Shown here one piece after another: positions 1 through 8,320 of a DNA stretch of 32,190 nt. The position numbers and the translations under genes were made by a program. Where the stretch lies: the NCBI RefSeq assembly GCF_000775575.1, contig NZ_JRGN01000248.1:1-32190 (forward strand), in the 5' to 3' direction. A model generated the notes under the pieces. The model was not told where the DNA came from and did no database searches. It was given only the letters and a program-made list of their open reading frames with translations. The stretch's first letter is position 1. Every line of letters starts with the position of its first letter. The stretch is from Planococcus sp. CAU13. Lineage in GTDB: Bacteria > Bacillota > Bacilli > Bacillales_A > Planococcaceae.

Positions 1-66
1 TTTATCAGCGATTCTTAAAATCCGCCTGCAAAATTCATCGTGCAACTCTCTTAATAACCAGTCGCT

Positions 67-1107
67 TCACTTCTTTCTCATTTTATAGACACGCATTTTT
101 CTTACACCCGAAATTTCTAAGTCATATTTACTTAACACACGTCTTGCGGCGTCAGAATCAGTGATTCCACTAAACTCCCTAAACTTCCTATTCGTCAACT
201 CATCGCTCACTAACGCAAAATACTCCTGCACCGCCAACCGGTCGGCAGCAGCATCTTTATTGCCGCAGGCCGAACAAATCCAGGATTTCTTCACACGCTG
301 CATGCCATGGCCACCGCATTTATTGCAATAAACGCCTGTCTTTAAATCTTTAAAATTGATACGATACGTTTCACTTAATGGGGAAAGTTCAAAGGGGACC
401 TGGTTGGCCGCTATCAGTTTCTCGATGTCCTGGAGCGGATGAGAAACAGCGGTTAGGGGACTGTCCCGAAGAATTCGGTGAAGATAGCCGTTCATCTGGT
501 AGGTCTTGCAGATCAACGCGCCGGTGGGCTTCGACTGAAAGACGCAATTTTTTGCGGTGTAGATAATCAACCCTTTAACAGGCAAATTGATCCCTTGCGA
601 CGCAAACCAATTCTCCATAAAATTGATGTGTTTATCCAGCTGGAAAACCGGATTGTCGAGATGCAGTATTTCTCCGCCTGGCATCGCCTTCTTGTAATAT
701 TCTTCAGTTGCCGCATTATAGTGGATTTCACCGCTGACATTTTTGGAATCCATCACGATGGCACAGCGCTCGGTCAACAACAGGCCGTCAATCTGAACGG
801 TCCATTTTTTTATCTTCATATTCAGATCCCACATCGGCAAGTGTTCTTCTTTCATCGTGAATTCCTTAAACTTATTAACCATCCTGTCTTCTCCCCGAAT
901 TCCCGCAGATGCGCGGTGAAACTGGTTTTCCAGATAGTCGCGTTGATGATGATTGGAAGAAATGCGCTTTAATAAGCACTCAATCGCTAATGCTTTAGGT
1001 AATGAATCAAGCTCCGTTTTTATCCTTTTCGCCTCCACATAATAAGAAAATTCCGCCTGGATTTTTCTGCGATGAGCGGCGTTCCACTCATATCCTGATC
1101 GTACCAT
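67..1107 (-). CDS. NERD-domain protein with C-terminal zinc ribbon
   Basis: Probable nuclease-related (NERD) protein. The core, roughly residues 65-190, carries the family pattern: an RGED segment at about 71-74, a QIDGLLLT strand and a DSKNVSGEI segment holding the acidic/lysine residues typical of the restriction-endonuclease-like fold. A CxxC...CxxC zinc ribbon follows (CNKCGG and CSACGN, about residues 260-282), then a basic C-terminal tail that could be a small DNA-binding domain. This NERD plus zinc-ribbon build is common in Bacillales chromosomal proteins of unknown substrate. DNA binding or cleavage is inferred from the fold only. The start is uncertain: the first ATG has no convincing ribosome binding site, and the true start may lie 20-40 codons downstream. 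It stands alone and is divergent from the next gene. Confidence 0.75.
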   Translation of the reverse strand: MVRSGYEWNAAHRRKIQAEFSYYVEAKRIKTELDSLPKALAIECLLKRISSNHHQRDYLENQFHRASAGIRGEDRMVNKFKEFTMKEEHLPMWDLNMKIKKWTVQIDGLLLTERCAIVMDSKNVSGEIHYNAATEEYYKKAMPGGEILHLDNPVFQLDKHINFMENWFASQGINLPVKGLIIYTAKNCVFQSKPTGALICKTYQMNGYLHRILRDSPLTAVSHPLQDIEKLIAANQVPFELSPLSETYRINFKDLKTGVYCNKCGGHGMQRVKKSWICSACGNKDAAADRLAVQEYFALVSDELTNRKFREFSGITDSDAARRVLSKYDLEISGVRKMRVYKMRKK

Positions 1108-1301
1108 ATTGACTGGCCAGACATATTAAAATTTCTCAGCAAACCAAACCGTTGAATGGAACAGTTTGCCTCAGCAAACTGCCGGAGCCCGTGAGCGGCA
1201 GAACGCTCACGTGCCCGAAAAAACCGCTTTAAGTTCTTATCTCCCATATGGTAGAATTATTTACAAATACATCCATTCCCCACCCACACTGGAGGCACAC
1301 T

Positions 1302-1550
1302 ATGAAATTCCTTAAAGTTATCGGCTTCCTTTTCGGAGCTGCATTTTTACTTGTGGCCGGCAATCATTTTTTCAATCCGCAATACGAGGCGGATTCAATG
1401 CTGATTCTTTTACTGGCTCTTCCGTTGTTTTTTATAACCGGTATTGAGCATTATCAGGCGGGACGTAAAAAAACGGCCATGTTTTCTTTCATAATAGTCG
1501 GCCTATCGCTTATCCTCTGGATCTCCAGTCCTTTCATTGCATGGCCCTAA
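1302..1550 (+). CDS. small DUF3953-like (YczI-type) membrane protein
   Basis: An 82-residue membrane protein with three hydrophobic segments (about residues 4-20, 31-48 and 59-80). The loop GIEHYQAGRKKTA between the second and third segments resembles the G-E-Q-GRK loop of DUF3953/YczI proteins; that assignment is from memory of the family and is tentative. I start it at the ATG at 1302 because GGAGG lies 6 bases upstream. The frame is open further upstream, but those codons lack a binding site and are not hydrophobic. No function is known. A strong bidirectional terminator follows. Confidence 0.7.
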   Translation: MKFLKVIGFLFGAAFLLVAGNHFFNPQYEADSMLILLLALPLFFITGIEHYQAGRKKTAMFSFIIVGLSLILWISSPFIAWP

Positions 1551-1570
1551 ATCAATAAATATCCCATCAA

Positions 1571-1613
1571 AAAAACAGGAAGCCACTCTCCCGAGCCGCT
1601 TCCTGTTTTTTTA
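1571..1613. terminator. bidirectional rho-independent terminator
   Basis: A 13-bp perfect stem (1571-1583 with 1598-1610) is flanked by A-rich sequence on the left and a T-run on the right. It can serve both the DUF3953-like gene and the convergent proline iminopeptidase gene, whose stop is only about 10 bases away. Confidence 0.9.
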
Positions 1614-1622
1614 TACCCTATC

Positions 1623-2507
1623 CTAAGCACCCGGCCTCATCTCCTGCCGGTTCACCCACTCGCGCACTACTTCCACATACGCTTCCGGCTCCTCGACTCC
1701 CGGCATATGCGAACTGTTTTCAAACACATGAACTTCCGAATCCGGCGCCAGGCTCGCATAATATTCCGTCGCTTCCGGCGTCGCTTCGTCATAACGGCCG
1801 CATGTGAATAAAGCCGGAAGCTCTATTTCCCCCAAACGTTCCGTTGCATCAAAATACTTCAGCGTGCCGGTCACCGTAAATTCGGAAGCGCCCCACATGT
1901 GATTGTAGACCTGATGATTCAACTGTTTCATATCTTCAACAAGCTCTTCCGGCCAAGGGTCAACGCGGCACATATGCCGCTTATAGTAGGCATCCATCGC
2001 TTCATTGTACTCTGCGGAATCAGTCGTCCCTTCCCGCTCGCTCCGCTCGATCGTTTCCTGGATATCATGCGGGAACTGCTTCAGATAATTGCGCTGGTCC
2101 TGCTCCCACCTTTGCGCATCGAGTGCCGGCCCAGAGAAAATGACACTTCGGACGCCGCCGGGTTTATTGAATAGATAAGAAGCAGCGAGCATCGTGCCCC
2201 ATGAATGGCCGAGCAGATGGAAATCCTCCAGTTCGAGCGCTTCGACCACCTGCCCCAGCTCTTCGACAAAACGCTCCAGCGTCCACAAAGAAATATTGGT
2301 CGGACGATCAGATTTCCCGCTGCCAAGCTGATCGTAATGGATCACCGGCCGGTCCGTCCCGAGACTCCGAAGTGGATCGCTGTCGCTGCTTTTCGAACCC
2401 GGCCCTCCGTGTAATATCAAAAGCGGAATGCCGGGACCATTGCCGCTGATTCGGTACCAGACATTGCCGCCAGTTACTGGAATAAACCCTTCTTTCACCT
2501 GTTCCAT
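1623..2507 (-). CDS. pip: proline iminopeptidase-like alpha/beta hydrolase (peptidase S33)
   Basis: Cytoplasmic serine hydrolase, 294 residues, the usual length for proline iminopeptidases, which release N-terminal proline from peptides. Visible signatures are the oxyanion-hole motif HGGPG (33-37), the nucleophile elbow GHSWG (Ser102), the acid in CGRYDEATP (Asp240) and the catalytic histidine in SSHMPG (His267). The YDQLGSGKS segment after the first motif is also typical of S33 enzymes. The ATG at 2507 is preceded by AAAGGAGAT at suitable spacing. It is monocistronic, ending at the shared terminator. Related S33 enzymes such as other aminopeptidases or epoxide hydrolase-like proteins cannot be excluded, so substrate preference is inferred. 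Confidence 0.85.
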   Translation of the reverse strand: MEQVKEGFIPVTGGNVWYRISGNGPGIPLLILHGGPGSKSSDSDPLRSLGTDRPVIHYDQLGSGKSDRPTNISLWTLERFVEELGQVVEALELEDFHLLGHSWGTMLAASYLFNKPGGVRSVIFSGPALDAQRWEQDQRNYLKQFPHDIQETIERSEREGTTDSAEYNEAMDAYYKRHMCRVDPWPEELVEDMKQLNHQVYNHMWGASEFTVTGTLKYFDATERLGEIELPALFTCGRYDEATPEATEYYASLAPDSEVHVFENSSHMPGVEEPEAYVEVVREWVNRQEMRPGA

Positions 2508-2652
2508 TTATATCCATCTCCTTTTTATTGCAGCTGTATTCCTAAACACTTCTGCGCAAAAAACGAAATCCCTTTATTTTGAAGGCATACTGCGTAATTG
2601 ATGGGGTAAACAATGAAAAAATGAGCTCTTGCGAGAATGGGAGGAACGAACA

Positions 2653-2844
2653 ATGAAATCCAAAAAATTCTTGAAACAGGCGTTCAAATCGAATGGCATG
2701 CCTGTTAAAAAAGGAGACGTCAAGTATATTGGAATGCTGTTCACCAATGTCGCCAAGGAACAGATGACCCTGAAGGAGTTTCCGGAAGTGAAAAATGAAG
2801 TGCCGATGACGATTGTGGATAAGGGGGAGCTGTGGTATGACTGA
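2653..2844 (+). CDS. small unknown protein translationally coupled to amidase
   Basis: A 63-residue lysine-rich soluble protein that I do not recognise. The ATG at 2653 is preceded by GGGAGG at 8 bases. Its last codons overlap the start of the amidase gene: the amidase ATG (2837) lies 8 bases before the end of this gene's TGA (2844), and the amidase ribosome binding site GGGGGAG is inside this gene. Such an overlap normally means translational coupling, so its role probably relates to the amidase. No signal peptide, membrane segment or cysteine motif is visible. Confidence 0.65.
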   Translation: MKSKKFLKQAFKSNGMPVKKGDVKYIGMLFTNVAKEQMTLKEFPEVKNEVPMTIVDKGELWYD

Positions 2845-4225
2845 TCTCGGTTTTCTCAGCGCATCCCACCTTGCACCGCTGATTCAAAAGAAACAATTGT
2901 CACCGGTGGAATTGACGAAGCATTTACTGAAACGCATCGACGTTGCAAATCCGACACTGAATGCCTTTATTACACCGCTGCATGAAGTTGCATTGAAACA
3001 GGCAAAACAGGCAGAACAGCAAATAGTGAACGGCCATTATAAAGGGCCGCTGCACGGCATTCCGATCGGCATCAAGGATAATTACGAAACAGAAGGCATC
3101 CGCACAACAGGCGGTTCAAAGATTTTCTTTCATTACGTTCCTCCAAAGAATGCGGTGTCTGTTGATAAATTACTAGCTGCAGGGGGAATTATGCTGGGCA
3201 AAATGAATATGAATGAACTGGGTGCCGGGTCGAGTGGACACAATCCGGTTTTCGGTGTAACTCGTAATCCCTGGAATCATGATTATCTGCCGGGAGGCTC
3301 CAGCAGCGGAAGTGCTGCTGCGCTTGCTGCCGGACTGGCGCCGCTTACAACCGGCACGGACACATTCGGCTCCAACCGAATACCTGCCGCCATGTCCGGT
3401 GTCTACGGATTAAAGCCGACATACGGTCTGATCAGTTCACGGGGAGTACTCCCTTCCGCCTGGTCGCTTGATCACCCCGGACCGATTACGCGCTCGTCCG
3501 CGGATCTTGCACTAATGCTCAATTATATGGCCGGCTTCGATCCGCATGATCCTCCGAGCCTGCGTGCGTCCGTCACCGATTATACGGCGGCGTTGACGCA
3601 GGAAATGAACGGCATGAAAATCGGCATACCCACATATTATCTGGAGGGGCTGGATCCGGATATTGAAAAGCTTTTCCAGAATGCCCGGTCGACGCTCAAA
3701 AAATTGGGAGCGGAAATAAAAGAAATCGAAATTCCGGAATTGGCCATGGCTACATTTGCAGGCCTGGCCATCACAGCCTCTGAAGCTGCCGCTTATAATT
3801 TTGAGACGCTGCTGACTCAGTCGGATGATTACGGACAGGATGTGCGTTCCATTCTTTCGTCCGGCACCTTGACAAGTGCCGTGCAATATCTCGAAGCGCA
3901 GCAGGCACGCCGTGCTTTGACAAGGGCTTTCCATAAGGCTTTTGAAGAGGTCGATCTCCTGCTTGGACCAACGATTCCGATTGCGACGCCGAAAATCAGC
4001 AGAAAGTGGGTCAAGCAAAATCTTGATCTGATTATGGGCACTTTACCATTTACGGTCCCTGCCAATTTAACCGGCATCCCTGCACTGTCCGTTCCGATGG
4101 GCTTGGATTCCAACGGACTTCCGGCAGGCATGCAATTCATGGGGAGGCACCTGTCGGAACAATTACTGTTGCAGGCTGGAAGCGCCTGGGAAACGACTCA
4201 GCCGCTGCGCTATAACAGAGTTTAA
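2837..4225 (+). CDS. amidase signature family enzyme (GatA-like)
   Basis: A 462-residue hydrolase of the amidase signature family, which cleaves carboxamides by a Ser-cisSer-Lys triad. The lysine is in GIKDNYE (Lys80), the cis-serine in PGGSSSGSA (Ser155) and the nucleophile in TDTFGSNRIP (Ser179). These positions nearly match those I recall for GatA. The nucleophile motif is normally TDTGGS; here the first glycine is Phe177, which may shape the acyl pocket. No GatB or GatC gene is adjacent, so this is more likely a stand-alone amidase than the tRNA transamidase subunit. The start at 2837 is chosen for the binding site GGGGGAG, and coupling to the upstream small gene supports it. Confidence 0.85.
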   Translation: MTDLGFLSASHLAPLIQKKQLSPVELTKHLLKRIDVANPTLNAFITPLHEVALKQAKQAEQQIVNGHYKGPLHGIPIGIKDNYETEGIRTTGGSKIFFHYVPPKNAVSVDKLLAAGGIMLGKMNMNELGAGSSGHNPVFGVTRNPWNHDYLPGGSSSGSAAALAAGLAPLTTGTDTFGSNRIPAAMSGVYGLKPTYGLISSRGVLPSAWSLDHPGPITRSSADLALMLNYMAGFDPHDPPSLRASVTDYTAALTQEMNGMKIGIPTYYLEGLDPDIEKLFQNARSTLKKLGAEIKEIEIPELAMATFAGLAITASEAAAYNFETLLTQSDDYGQDVRSILSSGTLTSAVQYLEAQQARRALTRAFHKAFEEVDLLLGPTIPIATPKISRKWVKQNLDLIMGTLPFTVPANLTGIPALSVPMGLDSNGLPAGMQFMGRHLSEQLLLQAGSAWETTQPLRYNRV

Positions 4226-4244
4226 AATCGGTTCCATAAAAAAC

Positions 4245-4276
4245 GCTCCCCGGAATATGGATTCCGGGGAGCTCTT
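4245..4276. terminator. bidirectional terminator hairpin
   Basis: A perfect 12-bp GC-rich stem (4245-4256 with 4261-4272) has a 4-base loop and A-rich sequence on the left. The right-hand T-tract is weak. It sits between the convergent amidase and AI-2E transporter genes. Confidence 0.8.
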
Positions 4277-4375
4277 CTATTGAAAGAACCACAGCTGTAC
4301 GAAGATGCTGACAATGATTAAAATCAGCAAAATCACGCTAACGAAAATTTCAGCACTCTCAGGATACAGCTCTCT
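4277..4375 (-). other. short in-frame hydrophobic ORF after the AI-2E stop
   Basis: Directly after the TGA of the AI-2E gene, the same frame stays open for 32 codons and encodes one clear membrane segment (residues of the type IFVSVILLILIIVSIFVQ) ending in LWFFQ and TAG. It ends just before the terminator hairpin, so it is inside the transcript. No good start codon with a binding site is visible; GTG and CTG are the only candidates. It could be a microprotein, a readthrough extension or a decayed fragment. Confidence 0.3.
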
Positions 4376-5608
4376 TCAACGCAGCTTCTTTTTCAAACTC
4401 AGCTGCTTCTTCTTTTTCTTTTCCGACACAACCGGCTTCGGCGCCGGGTTGTAATCGTCGTCGTACAATCCCGTGTAAGTCTGATACCAGGCGAACAGGT
4501 GCACCAGGACCACTTTGCTTATCGCATAAACGGGTATCCCCAGTATGACGCCCGGCAGACCGAACAGATTTCCCGCCGTCAGCAGCACGGCGATGATGGT
4601 AACGGGATGAATGTTCAAATTGCTTCCGAGAATGAGCGGCTGGATGACGCGCCCTTCCAGCGTCTGCTCAGTAAAGAACACAATCAGCACTTTGACCAGC
4701 ATAAAAGGCGGATGAAGCACAATCGCGATGATGACAATCGGGAAGAATGCGATGAATGTACCCAGAAAAGGAATCAGGTTCAAGGCACCCGCCATGATGC
4801 CGAGCGTCAGCGCGTACTCCAGGCCGATGATGCTGAAACCGATCCAGAACATCAGCCCGACACAAAAGGCGACAAGCAGCTGGCCGCGGATATACTGGCT
4901 GATCTGAAGGTTCATTTCGCGCAGCAGCACATAAGTTTGTTCGCGCATCTTCGAAGGCACAATGTTCATGATGTGGTACGGCAGATGATGCCCGTCTTTC
5001 AACAGATAAAACAGGATGAAAGGTGTCGTAATGATGGCCAGAAACGCTGTGGACAGAATACCGACGAAATTTCCGATGCCCGTGACAGTCGTATCGACGA
5101 CATCATCCGCCTGATCGGTAATGGAAGTTGACAGGCCATCCTCTTCTCCCATCAGCTGCTGCTGAAGCCGCGACAGTACATCACTTTGAAAAAAACCATC
5201 GATTGATGCAACGAAACTGCTTAAATAATCCTCCCAATTGTCCAGCAGGCTCAGCGCCTGTTCCCTGATAATTGGAATAAGCGTTGCGACACCCCACGCA
5301 AGCAGTCCGGCAATGATCAGAAAAACGATTGAAATGCCGGCAGGGCGGGTGATGTTTTTCGATTCCATCCAATCGATGAGCGGATTCAACAAGTAATACA
5401 GCACCCCGGCTATAATGAGCGGCAGCCCCATGACATCCGCAAAAGCCGTCAGCGGACGGAAGATGTAACTGACTTTCGGCAGCAGCAATAAATTCAGTAA
5501 AATCAGCAGAATGATGATCAGCACAGATACCGCCTTATTATTCAGCACCCATTTTACAAACCAGGAAGCCGCAGAGCTCAGTGCACTTTTGTTCTTGTCC
5601 CGCTCCAT
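4376..5608 (-). CDS. AI-2E family transporter (putative exporter)
   Basis: A 410-residue integral membrane protein of the AI-2E/PerM family. Members are called autoinducer-2 exporters, but most have unproven substrates and some act as Na+/H+ antiporters. There are about eight hydrophobic stretches. The central soluble part (around residues 120-180) precedes the family core with FILFYLLKDG, the ISQYIRGQ segment and the LIPFLGTF loop, followed by EQTLEGRVIQPLILG. The C-terminus is a lysine-rich cytosolic tail. I start at the ATG at 5608, where GGAGAGGG lies about 8 bases upstream; a GTG nine bases earlier has poorer spacing. It is monocistronic. An in-frame hydrophobic extension continues after its stop codon and is listed separately. 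Confidence 0.85.
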   Translation of the reverse strand: MERDKNKSALSSAASWFVKWVLNNKAVSVLIIILLILLNLLLLPKVSYIFRPLTAFADVMGLPLIIAGVLYYLLNPLIDWMESKNITRPAGISIVFLIIAGLLAWGVATLIPIIREQALSLLDNWEDYLSSFVASIDGFFQSDVLSRLQQQLMGEEDGLSTSITDQADDVVDTTVTGIGNFVGILSTAFLAIITTPFILFYLLKDGHHLPYHIMNIVPSKMREQTYVLLREMNLQISQYIRGQLLVAFCVGLMFWIGFSIIGLEYALTLGIMAGALNLIPFLGTFIAFFPIVIIAIVLHPPFMLVKVLIVFFTEQTLEGRVIQPLILGSNLNIHPVTIIAVLLTAGNLFGLPGVILGIPVYAISKVVLVHLFAWYQTYTGLYDDDYNPAPKPVVSEKKKKKQLSLKKKLR

Positions 5609-5707
5609 CTCACCCACCCTCTCCGTTTAATCAGTCGGCAATGGAAATTATACCCGGTATGAGCATACATCAGTCTGCTGTTTATTTTTAAAATACCCTT
5701 TATGAGT

Positions 5708-5735
5708 TTTATTCACACCGGCCACGTACTATAAT
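5708..5735 (+). promoter_or_regulatory. possible sigma-A promoter for fmdA
   Basis: A consensus -10 TATAAT (5730-5735) has a weak -35 TTTATT (5708-5713) at a 16-base spacing. It lies about 40 bases ahead of the acetamidase start. Confidence 0.4.
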
Positions 5736-5773
5736 TGAATTAGTCAGATTATTACGAAAAGAGGAGGATTCTT

Positions 5774-7081
5774 GTGATTAAAACAGCAGTCGAGACTTTA
5801 TTCGTAAATCATTTTGTAGATGGTATTCTGGATCCCGGAAAAGAAATGCTCGGGCCTGTAAAAGACGGCGGCACGATTATCGCCAATACTGCGCCGGGCT
5901 GCTGGGGGCCGATGATTACGCCGAGCATCAAAGGCGGCCATGAAGTGACACAGCCAGTTTACGTGGAAGGGGCGGAACCGGGAGACGCCATAGCTATTCG
6001 GATCCAATCGATCACGGTGACGTCGCACGCCACTGCTTCCGGCAATGATTTGATGATTGATGACCGCGCAGATGGCGACGGCTATGTAGCGGCGAAATGT
6101 CCGGAATGCGGCACGAAAAATCCGGAAACTGTCATCAAAGGCATCGGCAAAGAAGCAATCCGCTGTGCAAATTGCGGAGCCGACGCCACCCCTTTCATTT
6201 TTACAAACGGCTACACAATTTTCTTCGGAGAAAAAGGTGATATCGGATTGACTCTGCCGCAGGAAGCCGCTGAAACGATTGCGCGTGATGGCCGTGCGTA
6301 CATGAAAACGCCGGAAGCTTCCGTCCAGAATCCGGTCGTGACGTTTGCGCCGCACGACCTTGTCGGCACAATGGCCCGTATGCGCCCGTTCCTTGGGCAA
6401 CTTGGCACGACGCCTTCGCGTCCAACCCCGGATTCGCATAACGCCGGTGATTTCGGTTCGTTCCTGGTCGGTGCGCCGCATGATTATTCAGCGACAGCCG
6501 AAGAACTGGAAACGCACCGCACCGACGGGCATCTTGATGTCAACCGGGTACGAGCGGGTGCTGTCCTGATCTGTCCGGTGAAAGTTCCGGGCGGCGGCGT
6601 TTATCTCGGCGACATGCACGCCATGCAGGGTGACGGGGAAATCGCCGGGCACACAGCAGACGTTTCCGGCATCACCCACCTTCAGGTCAGCGTATTGAAA
6701 GGCATGAATATTAAAGGGCCTATCCTGCTGCCGAATGTGGAAGACCTCCCTTATACGGCGAAGCCATTTACGGCAGAAGAGAAAAAGACCGCCCGCCAGC
6801 TGGCCGAAACGTGGGAAGTTCCTAAAATTGAAGTATCCTATCCCGTGTCATTTATTGGGTCCGGGCCGAATTTGAACGACGCCACCGAAAACGGGCTGCA
6901 GCGCGCCGCAGATTTCTTCGGCGTGACGGTACCGGAAATCATGAACCGCGCGACTATCACGGGTGGCATCGAAATCGGCCGCCATCCGGGCGTCGTCACC
7001 GTAACGTTCCTGGCGCCTGAGCAGTATTTGCGGAAAACGGATCTGTTTGAAATAGTGAGAAATCAATACGGCCAGCAATGA
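5774..7081 (+). CDS. fmdA: acetamidase/formamidase family protein with zinc-ribbon insert
   Basis: A 435-residue enzyme of the FmdA/AmdA family, which hydrolyses formamide or acetamide to ammonia and the acid. Recognisable family segments are the N-terminal GPVKDGGTIIANT, the EGAEPGDAI strand, the glycine-rich PGGGVYLGDMHAMQGDGE that supplies metal-binding and active-site residues, and the C-terminal GIEIGRHPGVVTV. Between about residues 105 and 138 it carries two CxxC pairs (Cys109/112 and Cys131/134), a zinc-ribbon-like insert. The start is a GTG at 5774 with GAGGAGG 6 bases upstream. It stands alone between a TATAAT-type promoter and a terminator. Formamide versus acetamide preference cannot be read from sequence. 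Confidence 0.85.
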   Translation: MIKTAVETLFVNHFVDGILDPGKEMLGPVKDGGTIIANTAPGCWGPMITPSIKGGHEVTQPVYVEGAEPGDAIAIRIQSITVTSHATASGNDLMIDDRADGDGYVAAKCPECGTKNPETVIKGIGKEAIRCANCGADATPFIFTNGYTIFFGEKGDIGLTLPQEAAETIARDGRAYMKTPEASVQNPVVTFAPHDLVGTMARMRPFLGQLGTTPSRPTPDSHNAGDFGSFLVGAPHDYSATAEELETHRTDGHLDVNRVRAGAVLICPVKVPGGGVYLGDMHAMQGDGEIAGHTADVSGITHLQVSVLKGMNIKGPILLPNVEDLPYTAKPFTAEEKKTARQLAETWEVPKIEVSYPVSFIGSGPNLNDATENGLQRAADFFGVTVPEIMNRATITGGIEIGRHPGVVTVTFLAPEQYLRKTDLFEIVRNQYGQQ

Positions 7082-7084
7082 CAA

Positions 7085-7125
7085 AACCCGCCATTCCTTT
7101 TGGGAGTGGCGGGTTATCTTAATTT
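7085..7125 (+). terminator. terminator hairpin after fmdA (dispersed repeat copy)
   Basis: The stem 7085-7093 with 7107-7115 extends through further imperfect pairs and is followed by a loose T-rich stretch. Its sequence is nearly repeated at 16641-16668 on the other strand. Confidence 0.65.
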
Positions 7126-7246
7126 TTCATCATCGTTGTTCTACTTCTATTATACTGCTAATAAAAAATTTATTACAGACTGCATTTATTCGAGATCACC
7201 CCCTATACTGAACTTAATAACTCTGCAGCTTCAGGAGGAGATAAAG

Positions 7247-7663
7247 ATGAATGAATTCAAAAACGTCCTGGATCCCGGCCCATTCTTCCACGGCACGAAA
7301 GCGCAATTGAATATCGGCGACAAATTGGAAGCTAAGAACCTGTCCAATTACCAGGACAAAAAATCGAATTACATCTATTTCACGGCGACGTTGGAAGCCG
7401 CTAAATGGGGAGCAGAACTTGCAGCAGGCGATGCCAAAGAACGGATTTACCTGGTGGAGCCGCAAGGGGATTTCGAGAACGACCCGAACCTGACCGACAA
7501 ACGGTTCCCGGGAAATCCGACACGATCATACCGCTCCAAGGAACCGCTGAAAATTGTCGCGGAACTTGGAAGCTGGGAACGGCATTCTGATGAACAAATT
7601 GAACATATGCTGTCGTCACTGAAGAAATTGCGCGAAGAAGGAAAGGCGACGATTATTGATTAA
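7247..7663 (+). CDS. arr: NAD(+)--rifampin ADP-ribosyltransferase (Arr)
   Basis: A 138-residue cytosolic enzyme that inactivates rifamycins by transferring ADP-ribose from NAD+ to the drug. It matches the Arr family closely over its whole length: DPGPFFHGT (His15), SNY and YIYFTATLEAAKWGAELA in the NAD-binding core, IYLVEPQG, and the signature DPNLTDKRFPGNPTRSYRS, whose Asp84 corresponds to the catalytic aspartate reported for mycobacterial Arr. I place the start at 7247 because AGGAGG lies about 8 bases upstream, although the frame is open further upstream. Its base composition resembles its neighbours and there are no flanking mobile elements, so it looks like an intrinsic chromosomal gene. 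It is monocistronic. Confidence 0.92.
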   Translation: MNEFKNVLDPGPFFHGTKAQLNIGDKLEAKNLSNYQDKKSNYIYFTATLEAAKWGAELAAGDAKERIYLVEPQGDFENDPNLTDKRFPGNPTRSYRSKEPLKIVAELGSWERHSDEQIEHMLSSLKKLREEGKATIID

Positions 7664-7719
7664 CCCATCACTTCGGCTTTTGAAAAGAGAAATCCAAAGC
7701 AAAAGACCACCATCAGTCG

Positions 7720-7751
7720 AATTATTCCTCAACCTCTTCTAAGGAATAATT
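7720..7751 (+). terminator. inverted repeat after arr, possible terminator
   Basis: A perfect 10-bp AT-rich stem (7720-7729 with 7742-7751) has a 12-base loop. There is no proper T-run after it, so it may be a weak terminator or an operator for the downstream gene. Confidence 0.4.
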
Positions 7752-7803
7752 ATCCAAATTTATGATAAACTAAAATAGAAGTTCATAAAAAGAGGTATCG
7801 GGA

Positions 7804-8250
7804 ATGGAAAATGATAAATCATTCAAAGAAGAATCACCAAAGGACAAAGTATTCATTATCTTGGTAATGACACTCCTCGTTGGAGGTTCATTGGCATTCG
7901 TCTTCGGCATCTACTTCTTCGGGATTGCCGGACTCTTCAATATTCTAGGTGTCCAATACGATTCTGTCTGGTCCTTATTCTGGTTCGGCGTATTCTTTTT
8001 TATATTGGATTCCTTTGCCGATGTTATAAAAATGACATTTACAGTTTTATTGGATCATTTGTCCATAGCCAACGCGGCAACCCTTTTCGCCATTAATTTT
8101 CTCGTCATTTGGGCAGTTCTTTCCTTATTGAATCTCTTGATGGATTCTATTACTATTTCCATTGATGCTCAACTTATTGCTGCAGCTGTTATTGCTTTGA
8201 TTGAATTGACGTTAAATAAAAATGGCAGGAAAGAGGAACAATTGGAATAA
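7804..8250 (+). CDS. YrvL-like regulatory membrane protein
   Basis: A 148-residue protein with four hydrophobic segments (about residues 15-45, 58-75, 92-112 and 120-138) and short charged ends. The N-terminal third, with FGIYFFGIAGLFNILGVQYDSVWSL, resembles the Pfam family called regulatory protein YrvL; some related Bacillus membrane proteins act as anti-sigma factors. That functional link is from memory and is not shown by anything nearby, since no sigma factor gene is adjacent. GAGGTATCGGG precedes the ATG at 7804. It is monocistronic and convergent with the aspartate dehydrogenase gene. Confidence 0.6.
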   Translation: MENDKSFKEESPKDKVFIILVMTLLVGGSLAFVFGIYFFGIAGLFNILGVQYDSVWSLFWFGVFFFILDSFADVIKMTFTVLLDHLSIANAATLFAINFLVIWAVLSLLNLLMDSITISIDAQLIAAAVIALIELTLNKNGRKEEQLE

Positions 8251-8276
8251 CAAATTTTCTTTCATTGATAGTAAAT

Positions 8277-8311
8277 AGCCGTTCAACCCCACCAGGGTCG
8301 AACGGCTTTAC
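8277..8311. terminator. bidirectional terminator between convergent genes
   Basis: An 8-bp perfect stem (8277-8284 with 8300-8307) extends inward through ACCC/GGGT. It lies between the YrvL-like gene and the aspartate dehydrogenase gene. The flanking T/A tracts are short. Confidence 0.65.
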
Positions 8312-8320
8312 CAATGATTT

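Noticed and set aside
478-972. Long plus-strand ORF opposite the NERD gene
   Set aside because: No binding site, atypical composition (rich in His, Arg and Phe), fully antisense to a recognisable protein.
1020-1247. 75-codon minus-strand ORF overlapping the NERD gene start
   Set aside because: Its C-terminal part is the NERD gene read in another frame, and the rest has no family features. It may hint at a misplaced NERD start but is not a gene I can support.
4499-5131. 210-codon plus-strand ORF
   Set aside because: Antisense shadow of the AI-2E transporter, dominated by Gln, His, Asp and Arg, as expected from reverse reading of hydrophobic codons.
5798-6481. 227-codon minus-strand ORF
   Set aside because: Arginine-rich antisense shadow of fmdA without a ribosome binding site.
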